In this document: positions 46,801 to 58,800 of the stretch, one piece after another | Layout: each line of letters begins with the position of its first letter | Position numbering within the stretch: the stretch's first letter is position 1 | Origin: CAVUDO01 sp963740255 | GTDB taxonomy: Bacteria; Actinomycetota; Actinomycetes; Mycobacteriales; Cryptosporangiaceae | Assembly (NCBI GenBank): GCA_963740255.1 | Contig: CAVUDO010000006.1 | Location: 372,001 to 436,000 of the forward strand | Reading direction: 5' to 3' | DNA length: 64,000 nt | The notes under the pieces: generated by a model | Told to the model about the DNA's origin: nothing | The model's database searches: none | What the model saw: only the letters and a program-made list of their open reading frames with translations | Position numbers and translations under genes: made by a program

Positions 46801-49800
46801 GGCACCCGGCCACGGGCATCACGCTGATCGATGTCGGGTCGGTGCACTTCTCACTCGACGCGAACGGGGCGCCGACCGGCTCGGCCTTCACCGACGTCCA
46901 GTCGCTGCGCGCGAGCCTCGCCTACGACGCCCGTGAACGTGGGTTCGCCGAGCGGGAGGGTTTCGCCGTCCAGGACGCCTTCCGCCTCGGTTACCAGGAC
47001 GCCGGCGGCGCCCCGTCGGTGGTCGCCGCGTCGGCGGTGTTCGGCGAGCTCCTGCACCTCAACAACCTGGCCATGGACGTTGCCGTCGCGCCCGACCAGG
47101 CGACGCGGGCGGTAGCGCAGGAGCGACTCGAAGCGGCCGTCCGGTCGCTCCAGCGGGCGTTGGACCCCACCGGGTTCGACCTCGCGGGCAGCCAGCTCGG
47201 TCGGACGCCGCTCGGGCACCAGGTCCTGCCGCGTACGCTGCCCGCCGGCGCCGCCCAGATCGCGGCCGCCCAGGCGCTCACCCAGGCTGCCCGCGACCTC
47301 GGCGACGCGGTGCGCTTCGAGGTGTGGGCGCCGGGGCCCGACCGCATGCGGGTCCGCGTCAACGGGCTCGAACACGACATGCAGCCGGTCGGCGACGGGC
47401 ACTGGCGGGTGGATCTCCCCGGCGTCCGCCCCGGCATGGACTACGTCTACGTCGTCGGTGCCGACGGCCGTGCGCTGCCCGACCCCCGCGCACAGTGGCT
47501 GCCCCGGGGCGTGCACGGCCCGGCGCGGGTGTACGACCATTCGGCGTTCCCGTGGACCGACCACAACTGGCCAGGCAAGCGGGTCCAGATCGACGCGAGG
47601 GCGAACCCGACCGGGAGCATCGTCTACGAGCTGCCCATCGCCACGTTCACCGCGGACGGCACGTTCGACGCGGCGATCGCGCAGGTCCCCCACCTGGTCG
47701 AGCTGGGCGTCGACTTCGTCGAACTGATGCCGGTCAACTCCTTCGACGGCGAGTACGGCTGGGGCTACGACGGCGTCGGCTGGTATGCCCCGCACGAGGC
47801 CTCCGGCGGGCCGGACGGACTCAAGAACCTGGTCAACGCCCTGCACGAGGCCGGCATCGGCGTGGTCGTCGACGGCGTCTACAACCACCTCGGCGCCTCG
47901 GGCAACTACCTCGCGCGGTTCGGCCCGTACATGGCCGACGCCGACGGCCAGTGGGGCGAACGGGTCAATCTCGACGGCCCGGGCGCCGAGGGGATGCGCC
48001 GGCACATCGTCGACAACGTCCTGATGTGGATGGAGCACTACCACGTCGACGCCGTCCGGCTCGACGCCATCCACGCACTGCACGACAGCAGTCCCGAGCG
48101 CGGTGGGCAGCACCTGCTGGCGGAGGTGTCCGGGGCCGTCGGCGAACTCTCCCAGCGGCTCGGCCGTCCGCTCTCGCTCATCGCCGAGCCCGACTGGGCG
48201 AACCCGTGGCTGGTGACCCCGCGCGAGGACGGCGGCGCCGGACTGGACGCGACCTGGCAGGACGACGTCCACCACGCGCTGCACGCCGTGGTCACCGGCG
48301 AGACGCACGGCTACTACCAGGGGTACGGCTCACTCGACCGGCTCGCGCAGGCGCTGGAGAACCCGTACTACCGCGGGGAAGGCAACGAGTTCGGCGCACA
48401 GTCGGGCGACCAGTTCGTGGTGTACGACCAGAACCACGACCAGGTGGGCAACCGCCCGGCCGGCGACCGGATCACCGACCCGGACGACCTGGCGATCCTG
48501 CACACCCTGATCATGTCGATGCCGTACACCCCCATGCTGTTCATGGGCGAGGAGTTCGGCGCCACCACACCGCACCCGTACTTCACCAGCCACACCGACC
48601 CCGCGCTCGCCGAGGCAGCGCGGGAAGGCCGCCGCCGGGAGCTGAGCGGGCACCCGTTCGGCTGGACGCCGGAGCAGCTGGCCCGGATGGCCGACCCTCA
48701 GGCGCGCGAGACGTTCGAGGGCGCCAAGCTCGACTGGTCGCAACTCGACGAGGCCCGGCACCGGGAGGTCTTCGAGTACACCCGCGATCTGATCGCGCTG
48801 CGCAAGGCCACCCCCGCCCTGCACGACCCGGACCTCGACCAGATCCGCGTCCAGGTCCACAACGACGAGCAGTGGCTGGTGATGTACCGGGGCGAGGACC
48901 ACGCGGTGGTCGTCAACCTCGCCGCCGAGCCGCGCACCGTGCCGGTCGGGTGGGCCCCGGGCGCGGTGGCGCTGGCGAGCAAGCCCGGCCTGGAGTTCTA
49001 CGGCAACACCGTGACCCTTCCCGGTCGCTCGGCAGCCGTCGTCGCCTCCGAGCGAGCCACCGCGGAGCCCGAAGGGGCGCAGCGCACCGCACCCGACGGT
49101 CTCGACCGTGCGGAGGCGGACGAGAACACGAGGGACGCGGTGGCGGCACCCGGCGTTGCCGGCCGGGGTCGGGCGGCCTGGAGGCCGGCGGAATCCCACG
49201 CAGTGCCGGCGGTGCCCGGCACCGACTTCCACGGACGCCGCTTCTCCGTCCCGGTCGGGTCCGCGGTCGTCGAGGAGGCCCACCGCACCCTGGACGTGGT
49301 GGGTGAGCACCTCGGCCTCGGCATCCGTGCGGTCGCCGACAACCGCGTCGTGCTCGATCTGCCGGACGGCACGGAGCTGTCCCTCGGTCTCCGTGCCGCG
49401 GAGTTGGCAGCCGACGAGGTAGCCCGCCTGGACACGACAGCGGTGGGCGGCCCGTACCTTCTGCTGTCCGCCCAGGCTTCGTTCGACGTGGTGCCCCGAG
49501 CCATGGCGCAGCTGCTGGCCTCGATCCTGGCCGAGCGGGAGGGCCGACGCGGCGGCGACCCGGCGGTCGGGACGTCTGCGGTACTGCCCGCGGGCGTCAC
49601 GACGGGTGAGTTCACTCCGCGCCAGGTCGGGCGACTGACCGAACTGTCGTGGCTTCTGCGGACCCGTGACGCGGACGGAGCGGCACTGCGGGCGGCCGAC
49701 ATGGGCGTCGACCCGGGCCTGTTGGCGGAGATCGATCGACTGACGGCAGCGGCGGACGTCGAGGGCGAGATCGGCCCGGGACTGCAGAGGTGGTTGCAGG

Positions 49801-52800
49801 GCACCGGTGACCGGGAGCTCCGCGAGGGCCTGGTGGAGAACGCCGCGCTCGAGGCGGCCGAGCACAAGCGGCGGATCGCCCAACGGGTCTTGCAGTTCTA
49901 CGACGCGGCCCGCACGACGGCCGCGGAACTGCGGGCAGCGGGAAATGCGCTGTACGAGGAGCAGGCCCGCGAGCAATCGCTCTTCGCGCCGTTCGACCGC
50001 TTCGTCGGGAGGACGCTGTCGATAGAGTCCGACCGTGCGCGCATGACCGAGAATCACACTTATCTGGTCGACAATCTGACCAGGTTGGACGCTTGCCTCG
50101 ACTGGTTGAACGCCGGGGGCAAGCGAGAGGCCGGCACCGACGTCCTCGTGTGGCAATTGTGGGACGGACTGACGTTCACCGTGTCCGGCGACGGGGTGTC
50201 GGTTGGCGAAGCCAAGCGAACCAGCCTGATCGACATCGTCGCCGCGAAGCGGGAGAAGCTGCTGCTGGAGATGGGTCGGGTCGTCGACCGGATCGCCGCA
50301 ATCGACCAACAGCTCAGTGCGCATCGGACCGCTCACGAAGAGGCAGTTCGTTCCGCATTGGCGGACGGCGTCGTGACGGCCGCCACCGATGAATCTGCCA
50401 CGGAGATCAGAGAACGACACGAACGGATCCGCCGGGACGCGCAGATGCACATGCGGGATGCCCTGGCACTGGAGAATCTCGATCTGCTCGACACGTTGCA
50501 GGCCACGGTGCCGGGAGCCGCTGCCTATTTCAACGACGTGGCGCAGGTGCTGCCCGCCCACCTCGTGCCCTCGCCCGACGGTGCGCCGACCCTGGGCCCG
50601 ACGCCTGCCCACGTGTGGGCACTCGACTCGTTGAAGCAGCTGGTCGAGGCGAGCTTCCCGCGCGCGGAGGACGGCACGTTCGCCCGCCACGCCTCCCCGC
50701 AAGGAATTCTTTCCTACCTGAACAAGTTCTACACCGACGCGGGCCGGGACGACCCGCTCATCGAGCTGCTCAGAAATGGGAACTGCGTAGACGCGAACCT
50801 CGCCTTCTACCTGGCCTGGATGTTCGCTGAGCCCCGTCCCGCGGCACACATGAGGGCACTCGCGTTCGACGAGGACGGAAAGCTTCACGGCGGCGGCGAG
50901 TCGGTGGCGCGGATCGCCGACCTCACCAACGGCAAATACCAGGCGCTCAACCACGCGGACGAGAATTCCAGTGTGGCATTCGACAAGATCGAGAATCGCC
51001 TCGACGGTCTCGGGCGTGGAGCATTCGCTTTCATCAGCGCGGCCGGGCACTCGTGGGCCGCCGTCAACGACAACGGCGTCGTCAAGTACGTCGACGCCGC
51101 CTGGGGCACGTGGTCGACGAGGCAGCCGCTTCACGTCAACGTCGGACAGGTCTGGTCGCTCGTGGTCGACGGCAGCGGCGCACCGGTCGGATTCCCGGGC
51201 CTGGCCCTGGCGAGAACTCCGAACGGTGATCGGACGGAACAAGATCGCACGGAACAACCGGTTGAAGGCGCGATCGCCGCGGACGGCACTCCGGAGCGGG
51301 CGGACGAGAGTCTCGCGCCGGTCTGGGAAGACCTCGTCGCGCGGAATTCGCCGACCCGGTCGGCGCCGGTGGCGACGACGAGGGCGGTCTTCGACTTCGC
51401 GCGCTACGTGCTGGGCACGGTGGTGGCCGGGACGGGCATGGTGCCGGCGGTCGTGCGGACGTTCCGGGCCAAGCACATCGGCAAGCTGCCCGCGGCGCCG
51501 GACGGGGTCTACGGCGCCCCGTACGGCGGTGAGCCGGTCACCGTGGCCCTGTTGGGCGATTCGACGATGGTCGGGTACGGCGTCCGGAACGACGCCGACA
51601 CCCCCGGCGCGCTCATGGGCAACCGGCTGTCGGACGAGTTGCGGCGGCCGGTCCGCATCGTCTCCGCCGCCAGGGTGGGCGCCAAGGCGAGCGACCTCGA
51701 CGCCCAGGCCAGCGAGGTCCTGCAGGGCGGGCGGCCAGACCTGACGGTCGTGTTCGTCGGACCGAACGACGTGGCGCAGCGGGTTCCCGCCGCGGCTGCC
51801 GGCGAACGTCTGGGCGAGGTCACCGGTCGCCTCGTGGGCGAAGGTTCGGCCGTGGTGGTGAACACCTGTGCCGACATGGGCACGATGCTGCCCTGGACGA
51901 AGGGCCCGCTCCGGACGCTGCTGAGCAGCCGGAGCGCGGAGATGGCCGCGACACAGGCCGAAGCGGTCCGGGTGGCGGGCGGCACGGCCGTCCGGGTCGG
52001 CGACCTGGTCCACGACGAGTTCGTCAACCGGCCCCGGACCTTCTTCGCGGCCGACCGGTTCCACCCGTCCTCCGCCGGCTACCTGCTCACGACCAGTGCC
52101 CTCATGCCCACTCTCTTCGCCGCGCTGGAGCAGCGGGCTGCGCAGGGCGGTCCTGGCCAGGGCCGCGTCAAGGCGCCGGCGCCCCAGCTCGGAACGCCGG
52201 GCTCCCACGACGGAACGCCGGGCTCGCGGCCGTCCCCGGGCTCCTACGCGGTGCCGGCGGTCCCCGGTTCGAGCTTCCACGGGCGCGGGTTCGGACTGGC
52301 GGTCGGACCGGCGGTCGTCGAGGAAGCGCACCGCGTGCTGGCTGACGTGGGCCGCCACCTCGGCATCCCGGTCAGGGCGGTCGCCGACGACCGGGTGGTC
52401 CTGGAACTGCCGGACGGCACGTCACTGCCGATGGGCCTGCGAAGGGCCGAATTCGACAACGACGATGTCGCCAGGCTCGTGGACGGCTCGACGATCGAGA
52501 TCTCCGAACAGGCATCGTTCCAGGTCATCCCCCGCGCACTCGTGCACGTGTTCGCCGCGGTCGTGGCCGAGCACGCGGGCCCCACGGCGGACGCGGGGAT
52601 GGCGGTGGACCCGGGCCAGTTGGCCAAGCTGGTCCAGCTCACGCCGCGGGGCAAGCCGTCGACATTGGTCGCGGCGCGGCTCGCGGAGCTGTCGTGGCTG
52701 GCCCGCACCGGCGACACCGCCGAGGCGCGGGTCCTGGTGGAGCACCTCGGCGGAACGCTGGACACGGACACCCTGGCCGCCGTGGGCGGGCTGATCGGCA

Positions 52801-55800
52801 TCGACCCGATCGAGGCCGTGGCCGAACGTCAGGCGACCGCGGCGCGCGAGGAACTGACCGAGCGCGCCGTGCGCGAGGCGACGGCGTACAAGCAGCTGAT
52901 CCTCGGGCGTGTCTCCGACTTCCAGAACGCGATCCCCTCGGCGGTGGCCGAGCTTCGGTCCACGGCGGACGCCTTCGAGGCCGAGTTCGCCGACAACCAC
53001 GCGGAATTCGAAGGCGCCGTCCGGCGCACCCTCGCCACCGAGAGCCGCTTGGCCGAACTCCAGGAACAGCGCGATGCCAGGCTCGCGACGTTGGCGCGTC
53101 TGGACGGGCAGCTCGCCGCTCTGGCCGCCGAGCTCGACCAGCGCCAGGCCGCGGAACGGGCCGCTCCCGGGACGGTTGCCGCGGATCCTGCTCGCCGGTG
53201 GCACACGACGAAGGAGCTGTTGGCCCTCCAGGACGGGGCTTCGTCCGAGCGGGGCATCGAGCGGATGCGCCTCGTGCGCCTCACCGACCAGATGGGCCAG
53301 CTCGAGCTCCAGCTCCGCGAGGACCGGGCGGCCCACGAGCAGGCCATCCGGCCGAGTACGCGGCCTGACGCGGCCCTCGGCTTGGTGGACGAGACGGCGG
53401 CGCGCCTCCGGGTCCGGCAGGAGGGCCTGCTCCGCGACGCCGCCAGGTTCCGGCGCGACGCGGACATGTTGGACAGTCCCGACCTGTGGAAGTCGCTGCA
53501 CACCCAGGTGCCCGCTGGATTCGCGTTCGTCAACGCGGTCCCGCCGCCGGCATCCGGATCCTTCAGCGCCGACGCCGAGTCGGCGTACGGTCCGACCGCC
53601 ATCCACGCGTGGGCGTCGGAAACATCGCAGCAGCTGCTCGAGGCGAACTTCCCGCGCAACACCGACGGCACGTTCCAGCAGTTCGCCCACCCGCAGGCCC
53701 TGTTGTCCTACCTGAACAGGTTCTACGAAGCCTCCGGGCGCGACGACCCGTTCACCGCGCTGATCGAGAACGGCAACTGCCTGGACGCGAGCATCGCCTA
53801 CTACGAGGCATGGATGCACGCCCAGCCGCGGCCGGCGGCCCGGATGCTGAACACGACCTTCGACGACGAGGGGAACCTGAGCAGTTTCGGCGAGGACGTC
53901 AGCAGGGTCGAGCGGATCACGGGAGGGAGGTACCAGGTCCTGGCCAGGTCGGCCGACGAGGTCGAGGCGGGCTTCAGCACGCTCGAGAACCGACTGCGCG
54001 AACTCGGACGCGGCGCGTTCGCCTTCATCCTGACGCCGGGGCATTCGTGGGTGGCCGTGACCTACGACCAGGCGGTCAGCGACGGAATGATCCAGGTCGA
54101 CGCGACGACCGGCGAGGCGACGGCGGGCAACACCGTCGTCTACGTGGACCCGTCGCACGGCCGGTGGTCCACGGAGCGGCCGCTGCACGCCGACGTGACC
54201 GAGATCGACGCGCTGGTGGTCAACGGCCGCGGCGAACCGGTGGGTGTCCCGGGCCTGGCCAAGACCTCGCCGCACTTCACCCCGGTCGCCGGGGCGGCGC
54301 CGTCGCTCGATGCGGGCGTCAAGGCCGGTCCGCGGCGTGGTCCGGCGGCGGATCCCGACATCGTCCCGGCGCAGCGGGGAACACCTTTCCACGGCCGCGG
54401 CTTCGACCTGCCCGTCGGGCCCGCCGTGGTGGAGGAGGCACACCGCGTACTGGCCGACGTGGCCTCGCACCTCGACCTCGACCTCGAATCGATCGCCGAC
54501 GACCGGATCCAGATCCGCTGGCCGGACGGCCACACGCGTTCCATCGGCCTGCGGACCGCGGTGTTCGACAACGACGACGTCGCGCGGTTCGAAAGGGGTC
54601 CGACGATCGTGCTTTCGGCGCGGGCGTCGTTCCAGGTGATCCCGCGGGCCCTGGTTTACATGGTGTCGGCGATCTACTCCGCATCCGTCGGTGTTCCCAC
54701 CGAGCGCGCGCCGCTCATGAGCCGCATCCTGGGTTCTCGTCTGGTCAACCGGGGGATCTCCTCTCCCGGGAGCCGGAACACCATACTCACCGCGTTCGAC
54801 CTTGCGGCGCTCGACGAGTTGAGCTGGCTGGAAAGGACTGGTGACGCGGAAGGGGCGACAGCGTTGCTGGCTCGCCTCGGCCTTCACGACGTGGACCGGC
54901 TCGTCTCGGCGGAGTCGCCTAAACTCGATCCAGGACTCGTCGAAGCGCGGCGGGACCGTGCGGCGCGGGAAGAACTCGTGGCGACGGCAGCTCGCGAGAC
55001 CGTCGAGTACAAGGCCCTCATCGTCGAACGGGTACGTAGGCTGCACCAGGCTGTTCCGGCCATGGTCGAGGAGCGCCGGGTGGCCGCCGCGGCTCTCGAC
55101 GCGGAATTCGACCAGCAGTGGCCGCAGTTCCGCGAATCCGTCGAGACGATCCTGGAACTGGAGGACGCGCTCGCCGACAACGCGTTGCGGGCGCGGGACG
55201 CCGAGGAAGGTGCGGCTGATGCCGCGACCAACCTCGCGCAGTGGACCGCGGAGCGCCGGCAACGCCTGCTCGACGTGGACACACTGGAGGTCCAGCAGCG
55301 GGCAGCGGAGGCCAGGGCGGCACGACGCGACGCGGCGGGGCTGCGGTTCCGTATCGAGAGGGCGGCCCGGGTCGTCGATTCGGCTCCGGCGACGCTGGAT
55401 GAAATGGCCGCCGAGCGGCGCGGCCTGGAAGGCCGGTACGACGAGCGTCGGCACGCCCTGGACGAGGCGATCCGTTCCCTGCTCGCCAGCCAGGGGCGGG
55501 ACGCCACGAACGCGGCCGTGGCCCGCGTACGGGCACAGCAGCAGGACGCGATAAGGACGGCGGCACAAGCCCGGCGGGACGCCGCGGACCTGGCGAACCC
55601 CGACAGCTGGAAAGCCGTCGGCAGCGTGGTGCGCGGCGCGTTCGCGGCGATCAACCAGCCGGCAAGCGGCATCCCGCTCATGCAGCCGGGCGACTCCTCA
55701 GATGCGGCGCCCGGGCCGACAGCGCTGCACGTCTGGGCGTTGGACTCGGTCCGGCAACTCGTCGAGGCGCACTTCCCGCGCAACGACGACCACTCGTTCC

Positions 55801-58800
55801 AGAGATTCGCGCACCCGAAGGGGCTGCTGTCCTACCTGCGCACCTTCTACCAGGCGGTTGGCCGGGAACATCCTCTCCTCGCGTTCCTGAAGAACGGCAA
55901 CTGCGTGGACGCCTCGCTTTCGTTCTACCAGGCGTGGATGTACGCGCAGCCGCGGCCGGCAGCCCGGATGGCGACCCAGGGATTCGACGCGGACGGAAAT
56001 CCCGTCGACGTGCCGGGTGAATACGTCAGCCGGGTCGAACGGGAAGTCGGCGGGAGTTATCAGATAGTCGCCAAGGATTCCCAGCGGTCCCGGCACGGAT
56101 ACGAGGTCGTCGAGAAGCAGCTCACCGAACTCGGGCCCGGTTCTTTCGCGTTCCTCGCGAACAAGCGCCATTCGTGGGTAGCGGTCAACTACCCCGTCGG
56201 CGACGGCACGGGCATCGTCCTGTACGTCGACCCGGCCCTGGGCAGATGGTCGACCAAGCCGCTCGACGCACGGCCGGAGACCCTCGGCGCGCTGGTGGTG
56301 AACAGTGACGGCCAGCCGATCCAGATCCCCGGCCTCCCGCAGGCGTTCGACCTCACCGGACCGGTGACAGGCCGTCCCGGCGACGAGCCGGGTCGGGTGG
56401 ACGACCGCCGAGCCCCGGTCCCCGTCGTATCTCCTGCCCGGGCCGGACGGCTGGCCGCGATTCCGGCCGAGGTGTGGACGGACCTGGCCACCCGCAGCGG
56501 CGCGTTGAGGGCGCTGGCGGCGGCGGCTTCGCGGCCGACCCAGCTCGCCAGGTCGGCGTTCCACCTCGGACGGACGGCGCTCGGGATCGGGGTGACCGGC
56601 GCGGGGATGGGGCCGGCACTGGCGCGCGCGATCCTGGCTCAGTACTCGGTGCCGATCCTGGGCGGCTCGCCGCCTTCGCCGAACGGGATCTACGGCGGGG
56701 AGTACGGCGGGAAACCGCTCACGCTCGCGCTGCTCGGCGACTCGACGATGGTCGGATACGGCGTGAAGAAGGGGGAAGCCACACCCGGCGTGATCCTGGG
56801 CACGCGACTGTCGGAGATGCTGGAGCGGCCCGTCCGGGTGGTTTCCGCGGCAAAGGTGGGCAACCGGGCGAGTCACCTCGCCGCGCAGGTCGACCGGGTC
56901 GAGGACGAGTTGGGCTCGCGGCCGGACCTGACGATGGTGTTCATCGGGCCGAACGACCTCACCAACCGCACCCCGTTGACCGAGGCCGTGGGCGACCTCG
57001 GTGAGATGACGAGCCGGCTGGTGGCCGGCGGCTCCAAGGTCGTCGTCAGCACCTGCGTCGACCTGGGCACGGCGATGCCCTGGGCGAAGGGGCCGCTGGC
57101 CAGGCTGCTCGGCCGGTGGAGCAACGAGATGGCCGGTGCGCAGGCCGTCGCCGTGAACGAGGCCGGCGGGACCTCAGTGCGCGTCACCGACACGCTCGGG
57201 ACCGCTTTCGCCGCCCGGCCGAGGGCGTTGCTCTCGGCGGACCGCTTCCACCCGTCGGCAGCCGGCTACGCGCTGGCGGTGGACGCGTTGCTCCCGACGG
57301 TCGCCGAGACGCTGGGCATCCCCGCCGAGGTGGTTGCGGCCAACCGCGCCGCGCATCGGGAGCAGCGGCCGGACGCCCCGGCCGGCGGTCGCCCGGTCAC
57401 CGCGCTGGCGGTGCCGCGATCTGCCTTCCGGGGCGACGGCCGCGACACCGCCGACCGGCCCGCGGTCATGGCGCAGGCGCGGCGGGCCCTCGACGAGTTC
57501 GCCCGAGGCGTCCCGGGCGCTGACGCCGTGGTCGGCGATGTCGTGCCCGGAACGGCCGACGGGGTCGGCCAGTTCACGGTGACCCCGGCCGGCGGCCGGC
57601 CGGTCGTGGTGCGGGTCGACAGCGGCCCGCTGGACGACGGTGTGGTCGCGACCACCCGGAACCACCGCGGCGAGCCGGTTGTCACGGTGTCCGAGCGCGC
57701 GGCCGACGGGGTGGTGGAGCGGGCGCTCGCGCACGAGATCGCCGAGACGCTGGCGCTTCGGGACGGCCGGCAGAACGACCAGGACGCGCTCCGCGCGGGC
57801 ACGGCCGACGGCCGGTTGACGGCCGACGACCTGTCGGCGCACGACCTGGGCCGGCTGGCCGAGCTGTCGCTGGTGGCCAGGAGTATGGATGCCGCCGAGG
57901 CATTGGCGCTGGCGCGGCACCTCGGGCTGGTCGACGGCACTCCGGGCGCCGACCAGCGGCGGGCGGCGGTGGAGGAACTCGCGCCGGGCCTGCTCGCCGG
58001 GACGGACATGCTCGTCGGCGTCGGTACGGTCCGCGAGTCGCAGGTCGAGCTGATCGAGGCGCGCGTACGGGCGTCCGGTGAGGAGATTTCCCGCAACACC
58101 GCGCAGGCCGACCAACTGGCCCGCGACGTTGCCCACGTCGAGGCCGAACTGGCGACCTACCAGCTCGAGTACGAGCTGATGGGCAACCAGGTCGAGGAGC
58201 AGTTCGCCGACGCGGACTCCCTCCGCAACCAGTTGGAGCAGGCCGAGGCGGACATCGAGCGGCTGGAAGCCGCGCAGCGCGAGGCCGCGACCGCGGAACG
58301 GTCGGACGACGCCGAGCGGCTGGGCGACGAGGCGCGGCAGCGGCGGGCCGAAGCGGACGGGTACTCGCTGCGTATCCAGGAGTCCGAGCAGGCCGCGGCC
58401 GAGTTCGTGAACGGCGTCCGGGAGTTCTTCGGCGAGATGATGCAGGTCGCCGAGCGGCACACGGAGCTGGCCGCGGCGGCGACCGATGTCCAGACCCGCA
58501 ACGCCGCGCTGACCCATCAGATCGCAACGCTGCGCGAGCACGTGGCGACCATGCGGCTCGTCTCGCCGGCCGATGTTTCCGCCGCGCTCGACCGGCACGC
58601 CGCCCGGGCGGCGCAACTGCGGTCCGACGCCGACGCGGTGGCGGCCGACGCGTCGTCGCAGCTGAGTGCCTACGACCGCGTGCGCCTGCGGGTGGCGGCC
58701 GATCAGCTGAAGGTCGAGGACCTGGCCAGCCAGGTGCGGACGGCACGGGTTCTGGCCGAGGCCATGGAGGCGGCCGGGGACGTCGCCGGCGCGGTCGAGG

